Below are positions 43,630 through 53,112 of a stretch of DNA of 64,000 bases, piece by piece (positions within the stretch are counted from its first letter, which is position 1; each line of letters begins with the position of its first letter). The notes beneath the pieces are model-generated. The model searched no databases, was not told the origin of the DNA, and worked only from the letters and a program-made list of their open reading frames with translations. The position numbers and the translations under genes are program-made. Source of the DNA: Symbioplanes lichenis (GTDB taxonomy: Bacteria > Actinomycetota > Actinomycetes > Mycobacteriales > Micromonosporaceae); contig NZ_JAUZQD010000005.1 of the NCBI RefSeq assembly GCF_030709675.1, positions 372,001 to 436,000 on the forward strand, written 5' to 3'.

Positions 43630-43780
43630 CACGGCCCGTCGCCGGCCGCGACGTCGCGCTGCCCGGGCCGCCGGTGACGGAGCGTCCCGCGAGGTCGCGC
43701 TGCCCGGGCCGCCGGTGACGGAGCTGTCCCGCGAGTCGTGCTGCCGAGGGCGCTGGTGGCGGAGCTGTCCCGCGACGAAG
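43630..43780. repeat. 41-bp tandem repeat
   Basis: GTCGCGCTGCCCGGGCCGCC and the following GGTGACGGAG segment start at 43653 and 43694, with a decayed copy (GTCGTGCTGCCGAGGGCG) at 43735, an exact 41-base period. The gap 43587-43959 contains this array and no gene I can support. Confidence 0.85.
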
Positions 43781-43959
43781 GCCGGGACACCGCACAACCG
43801 AAGTGGCCGCCATCGCGCGAGCGGACGGTCACCGCGTGACATCACGCCGTCCGAACCCGGCGAGCAGTCCCGAGGCGCTGTGATCAGCCCGACCCCGACC
43901 GCCGGCGACGAAAGCGCGCGAGCCCCGGAAAAATCTGCGCCCGGCGGACGACCGCCCGC

Positions 43960-44700
43960 TCAGGCGCCGCCGGTCTGCAGCCGCGCCGTCCCGCCCGCGG
44001 TCTCCGGCAGCGGCGCCGTGCCGCCCATGTGCGCCGGCAGCCACCAGCGATCCTCCGGCCCGGCCGGCTGCTCCGGATACTCCTGCTGAGCCGTGTCGAG
44101 CAGCGCGCTCAGCCGCTGGTGCAGGGCGAGCGTCGTGGCGTCCGCGGTCGCGCCGGCCGGCGTCGGGATGGGCTCGCCGATCTTGATGAGGACCGGGACG
44201 TGGCGCTTGGTGAGCTCCTTCTTGCGGCCCTTGGTCCAGAGCCGGTGGGGGCCCCAGACGACCATCGGGATCAGGGGCACCTTGGCCGCGTGGGCGAGGC
44301 GGGCCGCGCCCGACTTGAGGGCCTTGACCGTGAAGGACTCGCTGATCGTGGCCTCGGGGAAGACGCCGACGACCTCGCCCCGGCGCAGGGCCTCCTCGGC
44401 CTCGCGGAAGGCGCCGGTGCCGGCCTTGCGGTCGACCGGGATGTGCCGCATGCCGCGCATGAGCGGCCCGCTGACCTTGTGGTCGAAGACCGACTTCTTG
44501 GCCATGAACCGGACGAGCCGCTTGGCCGGCTGGGCGCCCAGGCCGCAGAAGATGAAGTCGAGATAGCTGACATGGTTGCTCGCGAGCACCGCCCCGCCGC
44601 TGGTGGGCACGTGGTGCGCGCCGTCGACCTGGATGCGCAGGTCGAGCACTCGGAACAGCGTCTTCGCAGCGCCGACGACCGGGGGGTACACGATTTCCAT
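43960..44700 (-). CDS. 1-acyl-sn-glycerol-3-phosphate acyltransferase (PlsC)
   Basis: This encodes 246 residues with the acyltransferase blocks: N-H43-VSYL-D48 (H-x4-D), FMAKKSVFDHKVSGPLMRG, GVFPEATIS and PLIPMVVWGPH. The protein adds an acyl chain to lysophosphatidic acid or a related acceptor in phospholipid synthesis. An N-terminal hydrophobic segment (VGAAKTLFRVLDL) may anchor it. ATG at 44700 begins MEIVYPPVV; the longer start at 44751 adds sequence unlike the family. A Pro/Ala/Gly tail follows the domain. Confidence 0.9.
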   Translation of the reverse strand: MEIVYPPVVGAAKTLFRVLDLRIQVDGAHHVPTSGGAVLASNHVSYLDFIFCGLGAQPAKRLVRFMAKKSVFDHKVSGPLMRGMRHIPVDRKAGTGAFREAEEALRRGEVVGVFPEATISESFTVKALKSGAARLAHAAKVPLIPMVVWGPHRLWTKGRKKELTKRHVPVLIKIGEPIPTPAGATADATTLALHQRLSALLDTAQQEYPEQPAGPEDRWWLPAHMGGTAPLPETAGGTARLQTGGA

Positions 44701-44771
44701 CGCATTACGGTAGCCGTAGCCGCTGCATCTTTCCTGTGAGCGTGCAACCAAATCGGCGCCGGATGCGTCTT

Positions 44772-44852
44772 ATGGATGACTGCGCCGAGGCGCCGGAGGG
44801 GTTCAGGCTGAGGGAGACCCTGCGGCGGCACTTCCGGGAGGCCCTGCAATGA
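44772..44852 (+). CDS. micro-ORF, 26 residues
   Basis: From ATG 44772 this reads MDDCAEAPEGFRLRETLRRH and ends FREALQ, an amphipathic basic helix; ATG 44763 would add three residues. Its stop shares ATGA with the next small gene, which is the main support for real translation. I do not recognise it. Confidence 0.35.
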   Translation: MDDCAEAPEGFRLRETLRRHFREALQ

Positions 44853-45016
44853 AGCCCGTGTCCGCACGCCGCGAGCTCGCCATCGTGCTCGCGCTGGCCG
44901 TGCTCGGCCTTGTCCTGGTCTCGGCCGTCGCCTTCACCCCGTGGTACGAGCCCACCGGCCACGCCGGCGCCGCCGTCGTCCACACCGTCCCACCCGCACC
45001 CCCACCCGCAGGCTGA
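44849..45016 (+). CDS. small single-span membrane protein, 55 residues
   Basis: This reads MKPVSARRELAIVLALAVLG onward: a short basic head, one membrane span (~9-29), FTPWYEPTGHAG outside, and a proline-rich end. GGGAGG at 44836-44841 lies seven bases before the ATG at 44849, which also overlaps the upstream micro-ORF stop. The hydrophobic segment and ribosome binding site make it likely to be a real gene; the function is unknown. Confidence 0.6.
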   Translation: MKPVSARRELAIVLALAVLGLVLVSAVAFTPWYEPTGHAGAAVVHTVPPAPPPAG

Positions 45017-45136
45017 CCAAGCAGGCCACAAAGCAGGCCGACAAAGCGGGACACAGAGCAGGCCGGCGAAACAAGCGGAGACCCGCCGCACAAGCCCGCC
45101 CGAGGAAAACCCCCGCCAGTGGTGTTCACTGGGATG

Positions 45137-46012
45137 ATGTCCGACCCGATCACCCCCACCTGGTCCCGGCCCACCGGCCCGTGGGCCTCCGGCACGGTGA
45201 CCGGCGTCCCCCCGATCGAGCCGCCCCCCACCGAGCAGCCACCCGGCCCCGGCCCCGACCCCGAGCAGCGCCGCCGCCGGCAGATGCTCCTCTTCGGCGG
45301 AATCGCGGGCGGCATCGTGGCGATCGGTCTGACGATCATTCTCATCGTGGCGCTGGCCTCGGACGGCGACGCGTTCTCGAGTAAGGCGCAGGCCCCCACC
45401 GACGTACGCCCCCCGCTCGCCCAGATGTGCCCGGCCCCCACCACGATCCCCGGCGACCCGGCGCCCGCCCCGTCCGCGCCGGTGCCGCCGGCCTCGGGGG
45501 AGCGCACGGTCGACGAGGAGGCGGGCATCTCGTACAAGAAGTACGGCGCCCCGTGGGAGCCGTGGACCACGATCTGGCGCGCCGGGACGCTCGAGGTGCC
45601 GTACAAGGTGGGTCAGCACTTCGTCACCGAGCAGTACAGCGGCGGTACATACCACGCGTCGATCCTGTCCGCGGCGGTGCCGGCGGCGGAGAACGACGCC
45701 GTGACCCTCAACCTCGAGTGCGTGGGCCGGCAGGTGGCCGCCGACGTGCGCGCCGAGTACTACCCGCAGCCGAACACGATCGAGCAGCTGCGCGACGGGC
45801 TGACGACGCTGGGCGGGCGGCCGGCCTATCTCAGCGAGTTCCGGCTGCACTTCCAGTCGCCGGGGTTGCAGGCCACGGCGGAGCGCTCGGCCGTCGCCGT
45901 CATCGACGTCGGCAAGCCCACCGCCGCGGTCCTCTACCTCTCGATCCCGAACACGCACGCCCAGTTCGAGCCGGTCATCGCCGAGGTCCTCGCGAGCGTG
46001 CGACCGCTCTAG
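45137..46012 (+). CDS. membrane-anchored extracytoplasmic protein, unknown
   Basis: This encodes 291 residues: a proline-rich cytoplasmic head (PIEPPPTEQPPGPGPDPEQRRRR), one membrane span (LLFGGIAGGIVAIGLTIILIVALA, ~52-76), a disordered linker, then a ~180-residue folded domain beginning GISYKKYGAPWEPWTT and ending VIAEVLASVRPL. Two ATGs lie in tandem (45134, 45137). I recall homologues limited to Micromonosporaceae-like actinobacteria. The TAG stop lies within the end of the 46009 palindromic element. Confidence 0.7.
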   Translation: MSDPITPTWSRPTGPWASGTVTGVPPIEPPPTEQPPGPGPDPEQRRRRQMLLFGGIAGGIVAIGLTIILIVALASDGDAFSSKAQAPTDVRPPLAQMCPAPTTIPGDPAPAPSAPVPPASGERTVDEEAGISYKKYGAPWEPWTTIWRAGTLEVPYKVGQHFVTEQYSGGTYHASILSAAVPAAENDAVTLNLECVGRQVAADVRAEYYPQPNTIEQLRDGLTTLGGRPAYLSEFRLHFQSPGLQATAERSAVAVIDVGKPTAAVLYLSIPNTHAQFEPVIAEVLASVRPL

Positions 46013-46174
46013 CGCCTGTTCGGACGGGATCGCCGGGCTGCGGCCGGCCCACCTTCCGCCTGGCCGCACGCCGCGAACACCCACATACCACCGGTATGAG
46101 GGCGCCCGCGGCGCACACCCAGACGAAACCTGGACTCGGCCTCGCTCCGACGCCCCGTCCGAAACAGGCGCTAG
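46009..46174. repeat. 166-bp palindromic element providing both stop codons
   Basis: The ends CTAGCGCCTGTT-CGGACGGG and CCCGTCCGAAACAGGCGCTAG are inverted repeats (one-base indel), and the centre is a CATACC/GGTATG hairpin at 46084-46098. Intermediate sequence is also inverted-repeat, at about 69% identity over the inner 42 positions. The TAG stop of the 45137 gene and the TAG stop of the convergent permease both lie in the terminal CTAG. It can act as a bidirectional terminator; it looks like a decayed miniature element or a conserved RNA hairpin. Confidence 0.8.
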
Positions 46175-47098
46175 GAGCCGGTGAGACCCCAGCGCTTGCG
46201 CAGCGCGTTGTCGGCGGCGTTGAAGAGCACGTCGATCAGGATGCCGATCACCAGCACCACGATGATGAAGCTGATGACCAGCGAGGCCTCGCTGAGATCG
46301 CGCGCCTGCTGCATCCGTACGCCGATGGACAGCGCCCCCGGCACGATGACCAGCAGCTCGCCGGCCATCAGGCTGCGCCACGAGAACGCCCAGCCCTGCT
46401 TGAGCCCGGAGATGAACGACGGCAGCGACGCGGGCAGGATCAGGTGCCGGTACTTGGCGAAGCCCGACATGCCGAGCACCTGACCCACCCGCAGCCACGT
46501 GCGCGGGACGTAGTCGATGCCGCTGATCAGCCCGTTGGCCACCGAGGGCGCCGCGCCGATCACGACGACGAAGAGGATCGCACTCTCGCTGAGCTGGAAG
46601 AGCAGGATCGCCAGCGGGAACCACATGATCGACGGCATCGTCTGGAGGCCGGTGATCAGCGAGCCGATGGCCGCGCGCAGCGGGGCGAAGCGGGAGACCG
46701 CCGCGCCCACGACCGTGCCGATGAGCACGGCCAGCGCGAAGCCGGTCGCCGCGCGGGTCATCGTGACCCCGACGCCGCTCCAGAAGTCACCGGTCGTGAT
46801 CAGGTCGCCCAGGTCCTGGAAGACCGTGGCCGGGCCCGGCAGCACATATTCCGGCTTCCACTCGGCCCACACCACCGCCTGCCAGGCGAGCAGCACGATG
46901 GCGATCGCCAGGAGCTTGGGCCAGGCGCTGCGCCAGACGCGCTTACCCCTTGACCCCTTCTCCGTACGCCCGGAGCGCTCGAGCGCGTCGAGCCCGGCGA
47001 CCCGGTCGGCGGCGGCGTCGGTGGTCACCGGAGCGGGCAGGACTGTGACCCCGGTGGGGTCCTGCAGGCCTTCGAGGCCGGCGCGGGCCGAAGGATAG

Positions 47099-47106
<8 letters not shown>
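46171..47106 (-). CDS. ABC transporter permease, SsuC/TauC type
   Basis: This encodes 311 residues with six or so membrane spans and the cytoplasmic EAA-type loop (GISGIDYVPRTWLRVGQVLGMSGFAKYRHLILPASLPSFISGLK). It is the membrane subunit of a sulfonate/nitrate/taurine-family importer. A ~65-residue charged N-terminal extension precedes the first span (LLAIAIVLLAWQAVVWAEW). It overlaps the ATPase gene by eight bases. The stop lies in the 46009 palindrome. Confidence 0.88.
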
Positions 47107-47866
<760 letters not shown>

Positions 47867-47887
47867 GAGCTTCTGCCCCTCAACCGG

Positions 47888-48943
47888 TCAGGAGTCGCTG
47901 ACGGCGGGCTCGCCCGCGGCGGTCAGCACCTCGTTCAGCGGGCCCAGGTCGTAGATGCCCTTGAGGTCGACCGGCTTGAGCAGCCCGACCTCCTCGGCGT
48001 GCTTGGCGCTGGTGAACAGCGACGAGGCGATCGGGTCGTTCGTGAACTCGAGGTTCTTGAACGCCGCGGCGAGAATCTCGTCCTTCAGCGGCTTGCCGGA
48101 GAGTGCGGCGATCTGCTCATTGGCGGCCTTCTGCGCGCCGGCGTTGTCGGTCTTGATGTACTTGACCGCCGCCACGTGCCCCTGCAGCAGCTTCTTGACC
48201 GTCGCCGGGTACTTCTTCAGGAACTCCTGGGTGACGATCAGGTGCGTGGTGACGAACTGCCCGTTCGGCCACAGGTCCTTCTCGTTGACCAGGATCTTGC
48301 CCTTGGACTCCTGGACCATCCGGCTCAGGTTGGGCTCGGGCACCCAGGCGCCGTCGATCGCGCCCTGGGCGAAGGCCTGCACGGCGGTCGCGTTGTCCTG
48401 CGGCAGCACGGAGACGTCGCCGCCGCCCTGCTGGTCGGCGTTGAGGCCGTTCTCCTTGAGCCAGGCGCGCAGCGCGACGTCCTGGGTGTTGCCCAGCTGC
48501 GGCGTCGCGATCTTCTTGCCCTTGAGATCGGCCGGGCTGTTGATGCCCTGCTTGACCACCAGGCCGGCGCCGCCCGAGGTGCTGCCCGCGATGATCTTCA
48601 GCGCGGTGCCCTTGGAGGTGGCCCAGCCGTTGATGGCCGGGTTGGGCCCGATGTAGGTGGCGTCGATCGCCCCCGAGAAGAGCGCCTCGATCGCGGCCGG
48701 GCCGGCGTTGAAGGTCTTCGTCTCCAGCTTGGTGCTGCCCAGCGACTGCTGGAAGAGGCCGTTCTTGACGCCGATCAGGGCCGGCGCGTGCGTGATGTTG
48801 GGGAAGTATCCGAGCCGGAGGGTGCTGGCCTCGCCGCTCGCCGAGGAGCCGCCGTCGTCGTCGCCACCGCAGGCGGTGAGCGTTGCCGCGGCGACGAGGG
48901 CGGAGGCTGCTACAGCTAGCGCGCGGAGGGTACGGGAGCGCAT
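47888..48943 (-). CDS. sulfonate/nitrate-type substrate-binding lipoprotein
   Basis: This encodes 351 residues with a lipoprotein signal (AVAASALVAAATLTAC, lipobox LTAC) and an SsuA/NrtA-type binding domain: LRLGYFPNITHAPALIGVKNGLF, NAGPAAIEALFSGAIDATYIGPNPA, VSVLPQDNATAVQAFAQGAIDGAWVPEPN. The ligand is probably an organosulfonate or a similar small anion; the sequence does not settle it. The first 28 bases overlap the end of the upstream regulator gene. Confidence 0.88.
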   Translation of the reverse strand: MRSRTLRALAVAASALVAAATLTACGGDDDGGSSASGEASTLRLGYFPNITHAPALIGVKNGLFQQSLGSTKLETKTFNAGPAAIEALFSGAIDATYIGPNPAINGWATSKGTALKIIAGSTSGGAGLVVKQGINSPADLKGKKIATPQLGNTQDVALRAWLKENGLNADQQGGGDVSVLPQDNATAVQAFAQGAIDGAWVPEPNLSRMVQESKGKILVNEKDLWPNGQFVTTHLIVTQEFLKKYPATVKKLLQGHVAAVKYIKTDNAGAQKAANEQIAALSGKPLKDEILAAAFKNLEFTNDPIASSLFTSAKHAEEVGLLKPVDLKGIYDLGPLNEVLTAAGEPAVSDS

Positions 48944-49350
48944 CCGGAACTCTCTTTCTGAAAAAGTTGCGCAAGGGTGCGGTGATCGACGACGCCTTCG
49001 ATGGCCTCCTCGACCGCCACCCAGACGTCCCGCAGGCCGGTCGCGACCCCGTGGTACATCGTCGTGGCGGTGGGCAGGCCGCGAACGGTGGTGAGCGCTC
49101 CGCCGACGGCCCGGACCACGTCACCGACCGTGATGTCCTCGGCCGGGCGGGCCAGGGCGTAGCCGCCGTCGACGCCCCGGTGGCTGTGCAGCAGCCCGGC
49201 GCGGCGCAGGTCCAGCAGGATGCCCTGCAGGAAGCTCAGCGGGATGTCCTGGGCCGCGGCCAGCGTGGCCGCTTTCACCAGGCCCGGGTGCTCGGCCGCG
49301 ACGGTCAGCATGGCCCGGACGGCGTAGTCGGTGCGTGCCGAGACGTACAC
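48916..49350 (-). CDS. Rrf2 family regulator of the ABC operon
   Basis: This 144-residue winged-helix protein reads YVSARTDYAVRAMLTVAAEHPGLVKAATLAAAQDIPLSFLQGILLDLRRAGLLHSHRGVDGGYALARPAEDITVGDVVRAV, the standard Rrf2 opening. The three clustered cysteines of iron-sulfur members (IscR, NsrR) are absent, which is closer to CymR-like sulfur regulators. It is the first gene of the operon and overlaps the binding-protein gene, so autoregulated control of the transporter is likely. Confidence 0.88.
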   Translation of the reverse strand: MYVSARTDYAVRAMLTVAAEHPGLVKAATLAAAQDIPLSFLQGILLDLRRAGLLHSHRGVDGGYALARPAEDITVGDVVRAVGGALTTVRGLPTATTMYHGVATGLRDVWVAVEEAIEGVVDHRTLAQLFQKESSGCAPVPSAR

Positions 49351-49550
49351 GTGGCATGTCCTCCCGGTCCGGCGGAGCCCAAAGTCGGCTTTCTCTATCT
49401 GTTGGATGGGAATAGTGGACGAGGTGGGGATGGCGCGTCAACCCCTGACCGCATCCTGAGAGCGTGGCGGTACGCAAAGTCACCCGGATGCGAGACGCAC
49501 CACGCCGGGACAGGCGAGCCGTCCGGGAATCGGCGGGATAGATTCGAGCG

Positions 49551-50858
49551 GTGGCGCGCAAAGTGAAGATTCCCGCGACGAAGTATCCGGTCGAACGCCT
49601 CACCCTCGACAACGGCTTGCGGGTGGTCCTCACGCCCGACCGCAGTGCCCCCGTCGTCGGTGTGGCCGTGGTCTACGACGTCGGCATCCGCTCCGAGCCG
49701 GAGGGGCGCACGGGCTTCGCCCACCTCTTCGAGCACCTCATGTTCCAGGGCTCGGAGAACCTCGAGAAGCTGGCGCACTTCCGGCACGTGCAGGGCGCCG
49801 GCGGCAGCTTCAACGGCTCGACCCATCTCGACTTCACCGACTACTTCGAGGTGCTGCCCGCGGGCGCCCTCGAGCGGGCGCTCTTCCTCGAGGCCGACCG
49901 GATGCGCGGCCCCCGGCTCACCGAGGAGAACCTGCGCAACCAGGTCGACGTGGTCAAGGAGGAGATCCGGGTCAACGTCCTCAACCGGCCCTACGGCGGG
50001 TTCCCCTGGCTCAAGCTGCCGGCGGTGATGTTCGAGACCTTCCCCAACGCCCACGACGGCTACGGGTCCTTCACCGACCTGGAGTCCGCCACGGTCGACG
50101 ACGCCGCCGAGTTCTTCCGGAAGTACTACGCGTCGGGCAACGCGACGCTGGCCGTCGCCGGCGACTTCGACGTGACCCAGGCGACGGAGCTGATCCAGCG
50201 GCACTTCGGCGACGTGCCCGCGCGGCCCCGGCCCGAGCTGCCCGGCTTCGACGAGCCGGGGCTGACCGCCGAGCGCCGGGAGAGCTATGTCGACAAGCTC
50301 GCTCCCCTGCCCGCGGTCGCGTCCGGCTGGCGGGTGCCCGATCCGATCGCCAACTTCCAGGACTATCTTCCGTACGTCGTCCTGGCCGAGGTCCTCACCG
50401 ACGGTGACGCGTCCCGGCTGGTCGAGCGGCTGGTCCAGCGGGATCGCATCGTGACCAGCGTCGGGGGCTACATCGGCTTCATGGGCGACGAATATCAAGT
50501 GCGCAACCCCACCGCGTTCCTGCTGCAGGCGCACATGCCCCCGGGCGGCGACGCGGACAAGGTGCTGCGGGTGGTCGACGAGGAGCTGGACCGCCTGGCG
50601 ACCGGCGGGCTCGCGCCCGGCGAGCTGGCCCGCACCCAGGCCCGCATGGCGACCCACCTGCTGCGCGACACCGACGCGGTGCTCGGGCGGGCCCTGCCGA
50701 TGGCCGTGCTGGAGCTGCAGCGCGGCCGCCCCGAGCTGCTCAACGAGCTGCCGCGGCTGGTCGGCGAGGTCACCGAGGAGCAGATCGTCGCGGCTGCCGC
50801 CGCCCTGCGGCCCGAGAGCCGCGCCACCGTCGAGGTCATCGCGGGAGCGAACGCATGA
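49551..50858 (+). CDS. M16 family zinc peptidase, catalytic member
   Basis: This encodes 435 residues of pitrilysin/insulinase type. The inverted zinc motif H-x-x-E-H is present (H58-LF-E61-H62 in GFAHLFEHLMFQG), followed by VVKEEIRVNVLNRPYGGFPW carrying the third zinc ligand. GTG at 49551 is used although no strong ribosome binding site is visible. It overlaps the next gene by four bases; the pair resembles the M16B heterodimers in which one subunit is catalytic and the other not. Confidence 0.9.
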   Translation: MARKVKIPATKYPVERLTLDNGLRVVLTPDRSAPVVGVAVVYDVGIRSEPEGRTGFAHLFEHLMFQGSENLEKLAHFRHVQGAGGSFNGSTHLDFTDYFEVLPAGALERALFLEADRMRGPRLTEENLRNQVDVVKEEIRVNVLNRPYGGFPWLKLPAVMFETFPNAHDGYGSFTDLESATVDDAAEFFRKYYASGNATLAVAGDFDVTQATELIQRHFGDVPARPRPELPGFDEPGLTAERRESYVDKLAPLPAVASGWRVPDPIANFQDYLPYVVLAEVLTDGDASRLVERLVQRDRIVTSVGGYIGFMGDEYQVRNPTAFLLQAHMPPGGDADKVLRVVDEELDRLATGGLAPGELARTQARMATHLLRDTDAVLGRALPMAVLELQRGRPELLNELPRLVGEVTEEQIVAAAAALRPESRATVEVIAGANA

Positions 50859-52174
50859 GCAAGCACACCCTGCCGGACCTCGTGCCGGACTCGAAGATCC
50901 GGCTGCCCAAGCAGGCCGAGCGCACCCTGGGCACCGGCCTGACCGTCATCGCCGTGCGCCGGCCCAGCGTGCCCCTGGTCGAGCTGCGGCTGCGGGTCCC
51001 CTTCGGCCGGGCGCCGCTGGCCCGCGCCACGCTGCTCTCCCAGGCCCTCTTCACCGGCACGACGTCCATGTCGAGCATCGACATCGCCGCCGAGCTGCAG
51101 GCCGTCGGCGGCGGGCTCTCGGCCGGGCTCGATCCCGACCGGCTGCTCGTCACCGGCAACTCGCTCGTCTCCGGGCTCGACCGGATGCTGGAGATCCTCG
51201 CCGGGGTGCTGACCGAGCCGGCGTACCCGGCGGACGAGGTCGGCACCGAGCGCGACCGGCTGGTCGACCACATCCAGGTCGCGCAGAGCCAGCCGGCCCA
51301 CCTGGCCCGGACGGCGCTGCTGGAGCGGGTCTACGGCCGGCACCCCTACGCCGTGCAGACGCCCACGCCCGAGCAGGTCCGGGGCGTCCGTCCGGCCCAG
51401 CTCCGCGCGCTGCACGCCGACCGGGTCCGCCCCGAGGGCGCCGTGCTTGTGCTGGTCGGCGATCTCAACCCGGAGAAGGCCATCGACGCCGCCGAGCGGG
51501 CGCTGAGCGGCTGGAAGGGCACGGGCAAGGACAGCACCGTCCCGCCCGCCCCGCCGCTCGAGCCGGGACCGCTGCTGCTCGTCGACCGCCCCGGCTCGGT
51601 GCAGTCGTCGCTGCGCATGGCGCTTCCGGCCGTACCGCGGACAGACCCGGACCATCCGGCGCTGCAGCTCGCCAACATGGTCTTCGGCGGCTACTTCTCG
51701 TCGCGCTGGGTCGAGAACATCCGCGAGGACAAGGGCTACACCTACGGCCCGCACACCTCGATCGAGCACTTCCTGGCCGGCTCGACGCTGGTCGTCGCGG
51801 CCGAGGTGGCGACCGAGGTCACCGGTCCGGCGCTGCTGGAGACGATCTACGAGCTGGGCAAGATCGCGAGCCTGCCGCCGGGTGAGGAGGAGCTCGAGCA
51901 GGCCCGCCGGTACGCCCTCGGCACCCTGCGCCTGAGCATGTCCACCCAGGCCGGGCTGGCCGGGCTGGCCAGCATCTACGCCAGCTTCGGGCTCCGCCTC
52001 GACCATCTCACCGCGTACTCGGCGGCGCTGGCGGCCGTGACCCGCGAGCAGGTCGCCGAGGCCGCCGCGAAATACCTGGCGCCCGCGCGGGCCGTCACCG
52101 TGGTGCTCGGCGACGCGGAGAAGGTCGAGGGCCCCCTGAGCGCCCTCACGAGCGTGGAGCGCAGCGCCGAGTGA
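50855..52174 (+). CDS. M16 family peptidase partner lacking HxxEH
   Basis: This encodes 439 residues with the M16 fold but no H-x-x-E-H (the position reads LLSQALFTG). The conserved substrate-binding R/Y region SSRWVENIREDKGYTYG is intact. In known heterodimeric M16B peptidases this is the pattern of the non-catalytic partner. It is translationally coupled to the catalytic gene (ATGA at 50855) and to nudC downstream. Confidence 0.88.
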   Translation: MSKHTLPDLVPDSKIRLPKQAERTLGTGLTVIAVRRPSVPLVELRLRVPFGRAPLARATLLSQALFTGTTSMSSIDIAAELQAVGGGLSAGLDPDRLLVTGNSLVSGLDRMLEILAGVLTEPAYPADEVGTERDRLVDHIQVAQSQPAHLARTALLERVYGRHPYAVQTPTPEQVRGVRPAQLRALHADRVRPEGAVLVLVGDLNPEKAIDAAERALSGWKGTGKDSTVPPAPPLEPGPLLLVDRPGSVQSSLRMALPAVPRTDPDHPALQLANMVFGGYFSSRWVENIREDKGYTYGPHTSIEHFLAGSTLVVAAEVATEVTGPALLETIYELGKIASLPPGEEELEQARRYALGTLRLSMSTQAGLAGLASIYASFGLRLDHLTAYSAALAAVTREQVAEAAAKYLAPARAVTVVLGDAEKVEGPLSALTSVERSAE

Positions 52175-53112
52175 GCACCGCGGAACAGCCCGACATCGGC
52201 GAGCAGCCGGGCCTGGACGGTCCGCCGCTCGCGCGGACGACCCTGGACCGGGCGGCCGGGCACCGGACGGATCAGGCCTGGCTCGACGAGGCCTGGGCGA
52301 CGGGGCTCGTGCTGGTCATCGACATCGCCGGCGGCGGCAAGGTGCACGTGACCGACAAGCCGTCGCTGGTGCTCGTGGGGGCCGATGCCGCACCGGAGGG
52401 GGAGCGGCTGTTCCTGGGCGTCGACGCTCTCGGCGTACCCATCTTCGCGGTGTCCTCGTCCTTGCCGGAGGCCCCGGAGGGGGCCGAGGCCCGCACCCTG
52501 CGGGACATCGGCGACCGGCTCGACCCGCGCGACGCCGGGATCCTGACGACCGCCGCGGCGCTGGGCAACTGGCACGCGTCGCACCGGTTCTCGCCGCGCA
52601 GCGGGCAGCCGACGACCGTGACCGACGGCGGCTGGGTGCGGGTCGACCCGGACGGGCGGCAGATGTGGCCGCGCACCGATCCGGCGATGATCGTGCTGGT
52701 CCACGACGGGGTCGCCGGGCCGGAGGGGCGCTGCCTGCTCGGGCACAACGCCAGCTGGCCGGCCGTCGGCGGGGTGCGGCGCTTCTCGTGCCTGGCCGGG
52801 TTCGTCGAGCCGGGCGAGTCGGCCGAGGCCGCGGTCGCCCGCGAGGTGCGCGAAGAGGTCGGCATCGCACTGCGCGGCATGACGTACGAGGGCAGTCAGT
52901 CCTGGCCCTACCCGGGCTCGCTGATGCTGGGCTTCACCGCGTCGGCGGACGCCGCGCAGCCGTTCGTGCTGGACCCGGCCGAGATCGACGAGGCGCGCTG
53001 GTTCACCCGCACGGAGATCGCCGCCATGATCGACGGCGGTCTCCCGGGCGTGGGCTTGCCGATGCGCTCCTCGATCGCTCTCTATCTGATCGAGCGCTGG
53101 CGGGAAGGTTAG
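52171..53112 (+). CDS. nudC: NADH pyrophosphatase NudC-like Nudix hydrolase
   Basis: This encodes 313 residues. The Nudix box G-x5-E-x7-R-E-V-x-E-E-V-G-I is at ~210-232 (GFVEPGESAEAAVAREVREE), and SQSWPYPGSLM is the NudC-specific motif for NAD(H) and NAD-capped RNA. The zinc-ribbon region (~130-165, starting ALGNWHASHRFS) has no cysteines, unlike E. coli NudC. It hydrolyses NADH to NMNH and AMP. GTG at 52171 overlaps the M16 stop. Its end overlaps the convergent mycoredoxin gene by four bases. Position matches Rv3199c. Confidence 0.9.
   Translation: MSTAEQPDIGEQPGLDGPPLARTTLDRAAGHRTDQAWLDEAWATGLVLVIDIAGGGKVHVTDKPSLVLVGADAAPEGERLFLGVDALGVPIFAVSSSLPEAPEGAEARTLRDIGDRLDPRDAGILTTAAALGNWHASHRFSPRSGQPTTVTDGGWVRVDPDGRQMWPRTDPAMIVLVHDGVAGPEGRCLLGHNASWPAVGGVRRFSCLAGFVEPGESAEAAVAREVREEVGIALRGMTYEGSQSWPYPGSLMLGFTASADAAQPFVLDPAEIDEARWFTRTEIAAMIDGGLPGVGLPMRSSIALYLIERWREG

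Noticed and set aside
46009..46174. The palindrome as an intact insertion sequence
   Set aside because: It has no room for a transposase and no target duplication is visible, so at most it is a miniature or decayed element.
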